This document shows positions 8,897-16,755 of a DNA stretch of 64,000 nucleotides, in pieces. The stretch's first letter is position 1. Every line of letters begins with the position of its first letter. The notes beneath the pieces are model-generated. The model saw only the letters and a list, made by a program, of their open reading frames with translations. It was not told where the DNA came from and ran no database searches. Where the stretch lies: positions 496,001 to 560,000 of the forward strand of contig NZ_JABBGF010000003.1 of the NCBI RefSeq assembly GCF_012927265.1. Reading direction: 5' to 3'. This stretch comes from Chryseobacterium cheonjiense (GTDB taxonomy: Bacteria > Bacteroidota > Bacteroidia > Flavobacteriales > Weeksellaceae). Position numbers and translations under genes: made by a program.

Positions 8897-9487
8897 ATGA
8901 AAGATTTATTCACAAAACGGTTTGCCTATTACAAAATGCTGGGAGACAAGTCGTTTGATCAGCTCTCCGAAGAGCAGGTTTTCTGGCAGTTTAACGAAGA
9001 AAGTAATTCAATTGCAGTTATTGTGAAACATATTGCAGGAAATATGCTTTCAAGATGGACAGATTTTTTAACGGAAGACGGAGAAAAATCCTGGCGTAAC
9101 CGGGATGAAGAATTTGTTAATACTTTTCTCACCAAAGATGAGGTGCTGAACTATTGGGAAGCAGGCTGGAAGTGTCTTTTCGGGGCACTGGAGCAAATCA
9201 GTGATGAAAATTTACAGTCAACCATTTATATCAGAAACGAGCCGCATATGGTAATTGATGCGATTTTACGGCAGCTTGCTCATTATCCCTATCACATCGG
9301 GCAGATGGTCTATATCGCCAAAATGATGAAAAACGAAGACTGGAAAACGCTTTCCATTGCAAGAAACCGTTCGGAAGAATTTAATTCGGATATGAAAACA
9401 AAATTTACCGAAAATAATCCGCACCAAAATGCTTCACCAGTATGCTATCAAAACAGCCCGGAAGTAAGGGACGAATTCAAACAATAG
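8897..9487 (+). CDS. DinB-superfamily protein (DUF1572 type)
   Basis: The 196-residue cytoplasmic protein has the four-helix DinB/YfiT metal-binding layout. A first-helix region (RFAYYKMLGDKSFDQLSEEQ) is followed by SIAVIVKHIAGNMLSRWTDF, whose His is the first metal ligand, and later LAHYPYHIGQMVYIAK, whose HxxxH supplies the other two. The motif set is that of DUF1572. DinB relatives include thiol-dependent S-transferases; this member's substrate is unknown. The last about 25 residues (ENNPHQNASPVC...) are a disordered tail. It stands alone just upstream of mtaB, which has its own -7 box. Confidence 0.85.
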   Translation: MKDLFTKRFAYYKMLGDKSFDQLSEEQVFWQFNEESNSIAVIVKHIAGNMLSRWTDFLTEDGEKSWRNRDEEFVNTFLTKDEVLNYWEAGWKCLFGALEQISDENLQSTIYIRNEPHMVIDAILRQLAHYPYHIGQMVYIAKMMKNEDWKTLSIARNRSEEFNSDMKTKFTENNPHQNASPVCYQNSPEVRDEFKQ

Positions 9488-9520
9488 ACCGAATCGATTT
9501 ATAGTTTGTATTAAATTGAT

Positions 9521-9528
9521 TATCTTTG
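9521..9528 (+). promoter_or_regulatory. -7 box (TATCTTTG) for mtaB
   Basis: TATCTTTGCA is a near-ideal Bacteroidota -7 element 25 bases before the ATG at 9554. A TTTG at 9505-9508 is closer than the usual -33 spacing, so it is not claimed. Confidence 0.65.
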
Positions 9529-9553
9529 CACCCACAAAATTCAGGATCAATAA

Positions 9554-10900
9554 ATGTCTCAATTTCACAAAACTGCCGCATTTCATACCTTAGGCTGCAA
9601 ATTAAATTTTGCGGAAACATCTACCATTGCCCGTCAACTGACAGATGCAGGATACGAAAAGGTGAGCTTTGATGAAAAAGCGAATATTTATGTGATCAAT
9701 ACCTGTTCGGTTACGGAAAATGCCGATCGGGAATGTAAGCTTCATGTGAAAAGAGCGATGAAAGCTAATCCGGAAGGACTTGTGGTCATTGTTGGATGTT
9801 ATGCACAGCTGAAGCCTGAAGAAATTTCACAGATTGAAGGAGTAGATCTTGTACTGGGAGCCAAAGAAAAGTTCAATATCCTGAGCTATCTTGATGATCT
9901 CGAAAAATCTGAAAAAGAAGGAATTGTTCATTCCTGCGAAATTGAAGAAACCGATTTTTTTATCGGAAGCTATTCTATCGGAGACAGAACCAGGGCTTTC
10001 CTCAAGGTTCAGGACGGCTGCGATTATAAATGCACCTACTGTACAATTCCTTTGGCAAGAGGGATTTCCCGCTCCGACACCATTGAAAATGTATTGAAAA
10101 ATGCCAGGGAAATTTCCCAAAGAGATATCAAAGAAATTGTTTTAACCGGAGTGAATATCGGTGATTACGGAAAAGGAGAATTTGGGAACAAAAGACATGA
10201 GCATACGTTTTTAGATTTAATCTCAGAATTGGATCGGGTGGAAGGAATTGAAAGAATCCGCATCTCTTCCATTGAGCCTAATCTTTTGAAAGATGAAAGC
10301 ATTGAGCTGGTTTCCAGAAGCCGAAGCTTTGTTCCGCATTTCCATATTCCGCTGCAGTCCGGAAGCGATGAGCTTCTGAAAAAAATGAAGCGCCGTTATC
10401 TTACCAAACTGTATAAAGACAGGGTTTCTAAAATCCGTGAAGTAATGCCTGACGCTGCAATCGGTGTCGATGTGATCGTAGGATTTCCTGGAGAAACGGA
10501 AGAATTGTTCATGGAAACGTATAATTTCCTGAATGAGCTTCCGATTACCTATCTCCATGTTTTCACCTATTCAGAACGAGAAAACACGGAGGCTGCCGCG
10601 ATGGACGGCATCGTCCCGATTCCCGAAAGAAAAAGACGTAACAAAATGCTGAGAATTCTTTCCGAAAAGAAAAAGATGGCATTCTACCAAACCCAGCTCG
10701 GAAAAACGCTTCCTGTACTTTGGGAACACGAAAACAAAGACGGAAAAATGTTTGGCTTCACAGAAAATTATGTGAGGGTACAAAAAGATTTTGATGAAAC
10801 ATCTGTTAACCAGATTGAACTCTTAAACTTAGAAAAAATCCTGTCAGATGGCACGGTTTCTGTGCAATCTTCTTACGAAAGTTTTTTAGCTAAAGCATAG
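9554..10900 (+). CDS. mtaB: tRNA t6A37 methylthiotransferase MtaB
   Basis: This 448-residue radical-SAM enzyme converts N6-threonylcarbamoyladenosine at tRNA position 37 to its 2-methylthio form. It has the N-terminal UPF0004 domain (HTLGCKLNFAE, NTCSVTE, VVGCYAQ), whose three cysteines bind one [4Fe-4S] cluster. The radical-SAM motif CDYKCTYC (Cys about 156, 160, 163) binds the second. Later come the IPLQSGSD and GVDVIVGFPGE segments and a C-terminal TRAM-like part. The CKLNFAE variant and length fit MtaB rather than MiaB or RimO. Its substrate modification is built by TsaD, which is also encoded in this window near 59 kb. Confidence 0.94.
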   Translation: MSQFHKTAAFHTLGCKLNFAETSTIARQLTDAGYEKVSFDEKANIYVINTCSVTENADRECKLHVKRAMKANPEGLVVIVGCYAQLKPEEISQIEGVDLVLGAKEKFNILSYLDDLEKSEKEGIVHSCEIEETDFFIGSYSIGDRTRAFLKVQDGCDYKCTYCTIPLARGISRSDTIENVLKNAREISQRDIKEIVLTGVNIGDYGKGEFGNKRHEHTFLDLISELDRVEGIERIRISSIEPNLLKDESIELVSRSRSFVPHFHIPLQSGSDELLKKMKRRYLTKLYKDRVSKIREVMPDAAIGVDVIVGFPGETEELFMETYNFLNELPITYLHVFTYSERENTEAAAMDGIVPIPERKRRNKMLRILSEKKKMAFYQTQLGKTLPVLWEHENKDGKMFGFTENYVRVQKDFDETSVNQIELLNLEKILSDGTVSVQSSYESFLAKA

Positions 10901-10953
10901 GCTTTCTGCTAAATTTCAACTACATTTAATATCTAACTTCAAATCTTACATTC

Positions 10954-12471
10954 ATGAGAGATAAGTTTTTATCTTGGGGATTGGTATTGGTAATCGTTAC
11001 CTGGGTTGTGGCATTACTCATCAGGGCACATTACTGGATACCTATTCTTTTGACGGCCATTTATGCATTAGGCGTCTATAATACCTATCAGACCAAACAT
11101 GCGATTCTGAGAAACTTTCCGGTATTGGGGTATTTCAGGTATTTCTTTGAAAGCATTTCACCGGAAATGCAGCAGTATTTTATTGAAAGGGAAACAGACG
11201 GCAAGCCTTTTCCTAGAAATCAGCGTTCTGCAGTTTACCGAAGAGCCAAAAATTTAGGCGATACCGTTGCTTTCGGAACCCAGCTGGAAGTTAATCATCG
11301 AAAATATGAAGGCATCAAGCATTCCATTTATGCAAAGTCGCCTTCGGAAGAACTTCCGAGAGTTTGGGTAGGAGGTGAGCAGTGTACGCAGCCTTATCAT
11401 GCTTCTTTGCTGAATATTTCAGCAATGAGTTTCGGATCTTTGAGTGACCGTGCCCAGCTTTCACTGAACAGAGGTGCCAAAAAAGGAAATTTTTACCATA
11501 ATACGGGCGAAGGAGGGATTTCGCCTTATCATCTTGAAGGAGGTGATCTCTGCTGGCAAATCGGGACCGGATACTTCGGTTGCAGGAACGATGAAGGGAA
11601 ATTTAATCCTGAACTGTTCGCAAAATATTCCAATCTTCCGAATGTGAAAATGATTGAAATTAAACTTTCTCAGGGAGCAAAGCCTGGACACGGCGGTGTT
11701 TTACCCGGGGTGAAAAATACTCCGGAGATTGCCAAAATTCGTCACGTCACACCGGGAATGACGATTATCTCTCCTCCATCCCATTCTTCATTTTCTGACG
11801 CAGCAGGATTATTAAAATTCGTACAGCAGCTTCGTGAACTTTCAGGAGGAAAGCCTGTTGGATTTAAACTGTGTATAGGTGATACAAAAGAGTTTGAGGA
11901 CATCTGTGTTCAGATGAATGTATTAAAGATCTATCCTGATTTTATTACCGTGGATGGCGCAGAAGGAGGAACCGGAGCAGCACCACCGGAATTTTCAGAC
12001 GGAGTAGGAATGCCACTGGAACCGGCCCTGATTTTCGTAAACAGAACACTGAAAACGTATAATCTGCGAAATAAGCTGCGCGTTATTGCCAGCGGAAAAG
12101 TTTTAACAAGCCTGGATATTCTGCGGGCGGTAGCTATGGGAGCGGATATGTGCAACAATGCAAGAGGTTTTATGTTCTCGCTGGGCTGTATTCAGGCATT
12201 AAGATGTAATTCTAACAACTGTCCTACGGGTGTTGCCACTCAGGATAAAATGCTGATTAAAGGACTGGATGTTACCGATAAAGCCGAAAGGGTGTATCAT
12301 TTTCATAAAAATACGCTTCATACGTGTAATGAGCTTATTGCTGCAGCGGGACGAAGTTCTTATGAAGAAGTAGATGCAACAATGTTCATGCGCGGTGATG
12401 AGTTTGATCATCTTTCGGATCATTACTTCCCGGATATTTTAGGGAATGTAAAAACTCAGTCAAGAGTATAA
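10954..12471 (+). CDS. FMN-binding glutamate synthase family protein
   Basis: This 505-residue protein has two N-terminal membrane segments (about residues 6-40, LVLVIVTWVVALLI and WIPILLTAIYALGV). They are followed by a glutamate-synthase central/FMN barrel: SAMSFGSLSDRAQLSLNRGA, NTGEGGISPYH, KLSQGAKPGHGGVLPG, DGAEGGTGAAPPEF and CNNARGFMFSLGCIQALRCN. The cysteine-rich NSNNCPTGVATQ matches the [3Fe-4S] site of glutamate synthases. It lacks the glutaminase domain, so it is not a stand-alone GltB; its true reaction is not known. It lies 53 bases after mtaB and may be co-transcribed with it. A terminator follows. Confidence 0.9.
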   Translation: MRDKFLSWGLVLVIVTWVVALLIRAHYWIPILLTAIYALGVYNTYQTKHAILRNFPVLGYFRYFFESISPEMQQYFIERETDGKPFPRNQRSAVYRRAKNLGDTVAFGTQLEVNHRKYEGIKHSIYAKSPSEELPRVWVGGEQCTQPYHASLLNISAMSFGSLSDRAQLSLNRGAKKGNFYHNTGEGGISPYHLEGGDLCWQIGTGYFGCRNDEGKFNPELFAKYSNLPNVKMIEIKLSQGAKPGHGGVLPGVKNTPEIAKIRHVTPGMTIISPPSHSSFSDAAGLLKFVQQLRELSGGKPVGFKLCIGDTKEFEDICVQMNVLKIYPDFITVDGAEGGTGAAPPEFSDGVGMPLEPALIFVNRTLKTYNLRNKLRVIASGKVLTSLDILRAVAMGADMCNNARGFMFSLGCIQALRCNSNNCPTGVATQDKMLIKGLDVTDKAERVYHFHKNTLHTCNELIAAAGRSSYEEVDATMFMRGDEFDHLSDHYFPDILGNVKTQSRV

Positions 12472-12480
12472 ATGGGTAAT

Positions 12481-12516
12481 AAAAAAGCGCTTCTCAATGG
12501 GAAGCGCTTGATTTTT
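12481..12516. terminator. Shared terminator between convergent genes
   Basis: AAGCGCTTC and GAAGCGCTT make a perfect 9-bp stem with loop TCAATGG. T-rich tracts lie on both sides (ATTTTTATT on plus, TTTTTT on minus), so it can end transcription from either direction. Confidence 0.9.
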
Positions 12517-13273
12517 ATTGTTCTAAAACCGGTCTCACGTTGGCTTTATAGATTTCAAAATTGAAAACAAAGCAATTGTTTTTGAGCGAAAATCCAGTGT
12601 AATTGTAATGCGCATCCCTTGCAAATGCAGCTCTTGAAGGTACAATAATTACACCCTGCAGATTGTAAGGATCACCATCATCTTTATTGGCATATCCTTT
12701 AAAATATTTTAAACCTTCCTGAAGACCTTCGATTTCATAATAGTTTCTCTGTTTTGCAGCATCGGTAGTAGCGTTGTCAAGAACGTTCTTTTTTACATAA
12801 TAGTAAGGCGGATCCGTAGCTGGTGACCCAGAACCGTTAATGGTATTTAAAAGAGTTCCTGCGGCACCAAACGAAACATTTCCGTCACTTTCTGATGCAA
12901 GATAGTAGTTGGCTCTCATCATCAGCCTGATCTGTGTTGCGTTAGTTGCTGTGGGGTTAGTTTCAAGGGTTACTCCCGGAGATGGCTGTGCTCCGTTTCT
13001 TACAATGTAAATTACTCCTGAAGAAAGTTTTACAGGATTAAGCTCAGAAAGTTTCTTCTCATTGTCATCAGAGGCATCTGTTGAGCTGAACGCTTTTATA
13101 TTTCCTTGCGCATCAAGATAATTATTTTCCATGAATTTCTGTATGGCCTGGTCGTCATAAGAATTTCTTACTGTTACGTCTTCAGGCTCCACAAAAGTTT
13201 CAACCTCATCATCCTTTTTACATGCAGAGAAACAGAGAGATCCTGCAAGGATATATAAAAATATTTTTTTCAT
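12515..13273 (-). CDS. FKBP-like lipoprotein
   Basis: The 252-residue protein has a lipoprotein signal (MKKIFLYILAGSLCFSAC, lipobox FSAC) followed by KKDDE. The C-terminal 60 residues (EGLKYFKG ... VIIVPSRAAFA ... NCFVFNFEIYKAN) line up with the end of FKBP-type prolyl isomerases, whose pattern is EGL...G...IPS.LAYG...L.F.vel. The middle region (VIYIVRNGAQPSPG) would be the first strand. Several active-site aromatics are replaced, so isomerase activity is doubtful. It probably sits in the periplasm on a membrane. It is convergent with the glutamate synthase-like gene and divergent from the S4 gene. The fold call is moderate. Confidence 0.7.
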   Translation of the reverse strand: MKKIFLYILAGSLCFSACKKDDEVETFVEPEDVTVRNSYDDQAIQKFMENNYLDAQGNIKAFSSTDASDDNEKKLSELNPVKLSSGVIYIVRNGAQPSPGVTLETNPTATNATQIRLMMRANYYLASESDGNVSFGAAGTLLNTINGSGSPATDPPYYYVKKNVLDNATTDAAKQRNYYEIEGLQEGLKYFKGYANKDDGDPYNLQGVIIVPSRAAFARDAHYNYTGFSLKNNCFVFNFEIYKANVRPVLEQ

Positions 13274-13310
13274 TTCAAAAACTTTAATTACTTTACAAAT
13301 AATATAACGG

Positions 13311-13318
13311 CAAAAGTA
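13311..13318 (-). promoter_or_regulatory. -7 box (TACTTTTG) for the FKBP-like lipoprotein
   Basis: Minus-strand TACTTTTG fits TAnnTTTG and lies 37 bases before the ATG at 13273. Confidence 0.5.
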
Positions 13319-13327
13319 TAAAAAATT

Positions 13328-13768
13328 ATGAGAATAGATAAATTTTTATGGAGCATTCGTTTTTATAAGACCAGAACCATCGCTACGGAGGAAATTAAAA
13401 AGAACAGGGTTTCTATTGGTGAATCGGTGGTGAAGTCTTCTAAAGAGGTAAAAGAAGGAGATGTAATAAAGATCCGTAAAAATCAGATTGATTATAAAAT
13501 AAAGGTAATCCAAATTCCTAAAAGCAGGATAGGAGCCAAACTGGTTCCGCTTCACATCAAGGATGTGACAGATAAAGAGCAGTACGAACTTCTGAAAATG
13601 CGCAAGATGTCCCAGGATTATTACCGAATCAAAGGGGAGGGAAGACCCACGAAAAAAGACAGAAGAGATATGGATGATTATGTGGAAAATGATATTTCTT
13701 CCGACTTTACCGATTGGGACGATTTTTTCGGGGAAAAGAATGACGACGGTTCCGAAGACAAAGAATGA
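13328..13768 (+). CDS. S4-domain RNA-binding protein (HslR/Hsp15-like)
   Basis: The 146-residue protein opens with MRIDKFLWSIRFYKTRTIAT and continues EIKKNRVSIGESVVKSSKEV and KEGDVIKI, a full S4 RNA-binding domain of the HslR type. Hsp15 binds 50S subunits carrying stalled peptidyl-tRNA and helps recycle them. The C-terminus is an acidic tail (DDYVENDISSDFTDWDDFFG) typical of Bacteroidota versions. It is divergent from the lipoprotein gene and convergent with aroK. Assignment to the family is firm; the exact ribosome role is by homology. Confidence 0.88.
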   Translation: MRIDKFLWSIRFYKTRTIATEEIKKNRVSIGESVVKSSKEVKEGDVIKIRKNQIDYKIKVIQIPKSRIGAKLVPLHIKDVTDKEQYELLKMRKMSQDYYRIKGEGRPTKKDRRDMDDYVENDISSDFTDWDDFFGEKNDDGSEDKE

Positions 13769-13772
13769 ATAT

Positions 13773-13797
13773 AAAGCTCTAGAAATAGAGCTTTTCT
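13773..13797. terminator. Terminator overlapping the end of aroK
   Basis: AAAGCTCTA and TAGAGCTTT form a 9-bp stem around a GAAA tetraloop between the convergent S4 and aroK genes. The right arm lies inside the last codons and stop of aroK. A T-rich tract follows on the plus strand. Confidence 0.8.
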
Positions 13798-14294
13798 ATT
13801 ATTTCTGTTACAATTTCTTCTGGCTCTCTGGAGTCTGTATTTACCTGGAACTGTGCCTTACCGTAAAAAGCATTTCTCTCAAATAAATGTTTGGCAATGA
13901 ATTCCGGGAGGTCTTCATCTGAAATGTTTGCAATAAGCGGGCGTTTTTCTTTCTGTTTAGACAATCTTTCTATTAAGGTTCCGACCGAAGCTCTTAGAAA
14001 AATACTTTTTGAATTAGTGTTAATAATTTCCATATTATTGTAGTATGCAGGGGTGCCTCCGCCCAGGCTCAGAACGAGATTCTCCTCAGTGGCCAGAATT
14101 TCTTCCAGTGCCTCCCTTTCAAGCTTTCTAAAGTAGATTTCTCCCTTTTTTGCGAATATTTCCGGGATGGTTAATTTATTTCGCTTAGAAATCTCTTTAT
14201 CGAGGTCAATAAGTCTAAAATTTAGTTTTTCGCTTAATATTTTGGAAATGTGAGATTTGCCACTTCCCATGTATCCGACCAGTGAAATTATCAT
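13779..14294 (-). CDS. aroK: Shikimate kinase
   Basis: The 171-residue cytoplasmic kinase phosphorylates shikimate to shikimate 3-phosphate in aromatic amino acid synthesis. It has the Walker A loop GYMGSGKS (residues 7-14), the substrate-binding DLD, the FRKLEREAL segment with the shikimate-contacting Arg and Glu, the GGGTP loop and the lid region LSKQKEKRPL. The ending IVTEIIEKLYF is normal for the family. It is convergent with the S4 gene and divergent from the tRNA cluster. Confidence 0.95.
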   Translation of the reverse strand: MIISLVGYMGSGKSHISKILSEKLNFRLIDLDKEISKRNKLTIPEIFAKKGEIYFRKLEREALEEILATEENLVLSLGGGTPAYYNNMEIINTNSKSIFLRASVGTLIERLSKQKEKRPLIANISDEDLPEFIAKHLFERNAFYGKAQFQVNTDSREPEEIVTEIIEKLYF

Positions 14295-14325
14295 GAATTT
14301 TTTTTAAACAAATTTGCAAAAAAGT

Positions 14326-14355
14326 TTTGAGAAATAAAAAAAAGCTATATCTTTG
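14326..14355 (+). promoter_or_regulatory. Promoter of the tRNA cluster
   Basis: TTTG at 14326-14329, then 18 bases, then TATCTTTG at 14348-14355. Both elements match the Bacteroidota primary-sigma consensus with near-canonical spacing. The first tRNA begins 54 bases downstream. Confidence 0.75.
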
Positions 14356-14409
14356 CACCACTTAAAACAAGGGACATTATTCAAATGAAAACTTGATAAT
14401 AAAGTGGCC

Positions 14410-14482
14410 GACTCGGTAGCTCAGCTGGTAGAGCAATACACTTTTAATGTATGGGTCCTGGGTTCGAATCCCAGCCGGGTCA
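14410..14482 (+). tRNA. tRNA-Lys (anticodon TTT)
   Basis: The 73-base cloverleaf has acceptor GACTCGG pairing with CCGGGTC, anticodon stem ATACA/TGTAT around loop CTTTTAA (anticodon TTT), and GGTTCGAATCC in the T arm. CCA is not encoded. It is first of three tRNAs on one transcript and identical to the copy at 14675. Confidence 0.97.
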
Positions 14483-14518
14483 CGAGCAAAAAATTACTGG
14501 ATTTTTGTAATTTTATTT

Positions 14519-14601
14519 GCCTGTGTGGTGAAATTGGTAGACACGCCATCTTGAGGGGGTGGTTTCCTAAGGATGTGCTGGTTCGAGTCCAGTCGCAGGC
14601 A
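14519..14601 (+). tRNA. tRNA-Leu (anticodon GAG)
   Basis: An 83-base type II tRNA: acceptor GCCTGTG with CGCAGGC, anticodon stem CCATC/GGTGG around loop TTGAGGG (anticodon GAG), a variable arm and GGTTCGAGTCC T arm. CCA is not encoded. Confidence 0.95.
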
Positions 14602-14674
14602 CAATGCAGAAAATTGAAATAATTAATACTGAGAATAAAAATTTTATTTATATTTATCATTATTAATTGTGACC

Positions 14675-14747
14675 GACTCGGTAGCTCAGCTGGTAGAGCA
14701 ATACACTTTTAATGTATGGGTCCTGGGTTCGAATCCCAGCCGGGTCA
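14675..14747 (+). tRNA. tRNA-Lys (anticodon TTT), second copy
   Basis: Base-for-base identical to the tRNA-Lys at 14410, and the few bases just upstream are also nearly the same, pointing to duplication. Confidence 0.97.
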
Positions 14748-14801
14748 CAAGTTTACTGAAAAGTAAATTTTTTTCATATTAATATTTTGTGATTTGGTGT
14801 T

Positions 14802-14836
14802 TCAAAGGCTTCCATCAGGAGGCCTTTGATTTTTTC
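14802..14836 (+). terminator. Terminator of the tRNA cluster
   Basis: TCAAAGGC and GCCTTTGA pair perfectly around a 12-base loop, followed by T6. Confidence 0.9.
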
Positions 14837-14864
14837 TATTGAGTTTCTATTAATATTATTTAAA

Positions 14865-14894
14865 TTAAAAAGCGTTACTTAAAAAGCAACGCTC
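14865..14894 (-). terminator. Terminator of panC
   Basis: On the minus strand AGCGTTgCTT and AAGtAACGCT form a hairpin with one mismatch, followed by TTTTTAA. Confidence 0.75.
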
Positions 14895-14938
14895 ATATTT
14901 GATATTAAAATTTAGCTTAAACCGTCATCTTAGCTCCA

Positions 14939-15787
14939 TCAATCCAGGTGCATATTATCAATCAGTCGAATTCCGTCTACCACCACCACGATGAACGCCC
15001 TGAAATTTCTGTCTTTATAGAAAAAATCTGTTTCTTTTAACGTTTCTTCATCGGCAATCAGGAAATATTCAAGCTGCATTCCTCTCTGATGATCAAAAAC
15101 ATCCTGTACGCGCTGTTTGATTTCGTCAACCGTTAATACACGGAACCATTCATTTACTTTTTTAAGAGTTTCATAAATGATTTTGGAGGCTTCTCTACGG
15201 TCTTTTTCAAGCCTTTGATTCCTGGAACTTAAAGCAAGTCCGTTTTCTGCCCTGAAAATAGGAACGCCTTTGATTTTTATCGGAAGTTTTTTCTTTTCAG
15301 TCATTTTTCTGATAATGGCAAGCTGCTGAAAATCCTTTTCACCAAAATACGCATTGTCAGGCTTTACCTGTCTGAACAGTTCTTCTACCACTGTTCCAAC
15401 TCCATCAAAATGTCCCGGTCGTGATTTTCCTTCCATTTCAGCTTCCAGTCCATCGAAATCATAATGCAGGCTTTCTGTCTTTTCAGGATAAATGTCAGTG
15501 ACTTCCGGGATATAAACAGCGTCTACAAGTCCTGATTTTTCAAGAATTGAAATATCCCGGTTGATATCTCTCGGATATTTTTCCAGATCTTTCGGATTGT
15601 TGAATTGTGTTGGGTTAACAAAAATTGATGAAACCACTAGGTCATTCTCATTTCTTGCCATTTTATAGAGCGAAAGGTGCCCGTCGTGAAGGGCTCCCAT
15701 GGTGGGTGCAAAACCTATTTTCTTCCCCATTTCTTTCTGTCTTTCAATGAAATCCTGAAGAATCTTCTTGCTTTTTAAAACTTCCAT
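14939..15787 (-). CDS. panC: Pantoate-beta-alanine ligase
   Basis: The 282-residue enzyme joins pantoate to beta-alanine using ATP, the last step of pantothenate synthesis. It shows the nucleotidyltransferase HxGH motif (APTMGALHDGHLSL, His 34 and His 37), FVNPTQFNNPKDLEKYPRD, the GKSRPGHFDGVGTVV loop, FGEKDFQQL and ALSSRNQRL (the KMSKS-like loop). All substrate-contacting motifs are present at normal length. It is transcribed away from the glycogen synthase-like gene, and a TATTTTTG box lies 21 bases upstream of the start. Confidence 0.96.
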   Translation of the reverse strand: MEVLKSKKILQDFIERQKEMGKKIGFAPTMGALHDGHLSLYKMARNENDLVVSSIFVNPTQFNNPKDLEKYPRDINRDISILEKSGLVDAVYIPEVTDIYPEKTESLHYDFDGLEAEMEGKSRPGHFDGVGTVVEELFRQVKPDNAYFGEKDFQQLAIIRKMTEKKKLPIKIKGVPIFRAENGLALSSRNQRLEKDRREASKIIYETLKKVNEWFRVLTVDEIKQRVQDVFDHQRGMQLEYFLIADEETLKETDFFYKDRNFRAFIVVVVDGIRLIDNMHLD

Positions 15788-15807
15788 AGTTTATTTTAAT
15801 AGTAATT

Positions 15808-15815
15808 CAAAAATA
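15808..15815 (-). promoter_or_regulatory. -7 box (TATTTTTG) for panC
   Basis: Minus-strand TATTTTTG matches TAnnTTTG and lies about 15 bases before the predicted leader end of panC. Confidence 0.5.
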
Positions 15816-15922
15816 CTAAAAATATCATATAGTTATTATACACTTACAGATGGTTTTCATAATTTCAGACAGCGAATTATCGTAAAAAAATGTTAATTAA
15901 ACTAATGTTGAATGTTTTTTCG

Positions 15923-15930
15923 TAATTTTG
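15923..15930 (+). promoter_or_regulatory. -7 box (TAATTTTG) for the glycogen synthase-like gene
   Basis: TAATTTTGCG matches TAnnTTTG, 39 bases before the ATG at 15969. This is probably the promoter for the unit that includes the DUF4270 lipoprotein. Confidence 0.55.
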
Positions 15931-15968
15931 CGCATTAAAGCATTTTTACAAAAATTAGATAGAAGTTT

Positions 15969-16739
15969 ATGCCGAATCAAAAAATACTGTACATTACTAC
16001 AGAGATGTATCCATATCAGGAAGATACAAATATGGCTGCAGTGGTAAACAAAATGGCACTTAAGATGCACAATGAAGGCAATGATGTAAGAGTTTTTATG
16101 CCAAGATTTGGACAAATAAGTGAAAGGAAATTCCAGCTTCATGAGGTAATTCGCCTGTCGGGAATGAATATCATTATTAATGATCTTGACCAGCCTCTTA
16201 TTATTAAAGTAGCGTCTCTTCCGGGTGAAAGACTTCAGGTGTATTTTATCGACAATGAAGAGTATTTCAAAAGAAAACAATATTATTTTGATGATGAAGG
16301 AAATTCTTTCGACGATAATGATGAAAGAGCTATTTTCTTCGCCAGAGGCGTAATTGAGACAATTAAAAAACTGAATTGGGTTCCGGATGTTATTCATCTC
16401 AACGGATGGATGTCTTCTTTCGTTCCTATCTACCTTAAAACATACTACGAATCCGATACTTACTTCAAGGATGCTAAGATTGTTCTTTCATTATATAATG
16501 AAAAGGATGCGCCTTTAGCTTCAAATATCGACGAAAAGTTGAAATTTGATAATATTTCAGGTCTTAAAGCGTTAGATAATCCAAGTGTAAAAACTTTTGT
16601 TGCCGAAAGTATGGGCTATGTGGATATGGTCGTAAAAGGCGATGAATTTTTGGATGAAGACCTTGATAAGGCATTCAATGAAACATCAACCCCGAAATCG
16701 GAATATTTGGACGTGGATTCTATTAATCAACTTTATTAA
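15969..16739 (+). CDS. Glycogen/starch synthase-like protein, N-terminal GT5 domain only
   Basis: At 256 residues this is about half of a glycogen synthase. It matches the N-terminal Rossmann domain of GT5 enzymes: ILYITTEMYPY, ALKMHNEGNDVRVFMPRFG, VYFIDNEEYF, RAIFFARGVIETIKKLNW and PDVIHLNGWMSSFVPIYLKT. In active synthases the first motif is followed by KTGGLADV, which binds ADP-glucose; here the matching stretch reads QEDTNMAAVV. The whole C-terminal sugar-nucleotide domain is missing, and a normal stop and the next gene follow. It is therefore probably non-catalytic. It is 16 bases ahead of the DUF4270 lipoprotein gene, which suggests one transcript. Confidence 0.85.
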   Translation: MPNQKILYITTEMYPYQEDTNMAAVVNKMALKMHNEGNDVRVFMPRFGQISERKFQLHEVIRLSGMNIIINDLDQPLIIKVASLPGERLQVYFIDNEEYFKRKQYYFDDEGNSFDDNDERAIFFARGVIETIKKLNWVPDVIHLNGWMSSFVPIYLKTYYESDTYFKDAKIVLSLYNEKDAPLASNIDEKLKFDNISGLKALDNPSVKTFVAESMGYVDMVVKGDEFLDEDLDKAFNETSTPKSEYLDVDSINQLY

Positions 16740-16755
16740 AAAAAACACATTTTTA

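Noticed and set aside
14404..14660. Open frames on both strands around 14.4-14.66 kb
   Set aside because: They cover the Lys and Leu tRNA genes.
6624..15930. TTG-12-TAnnTTTG spacing seen at 6624, 9506 and 15908
   Set aside because: Too short for the known -33/-7 spacing and likely by chance in AT-rich DNA.
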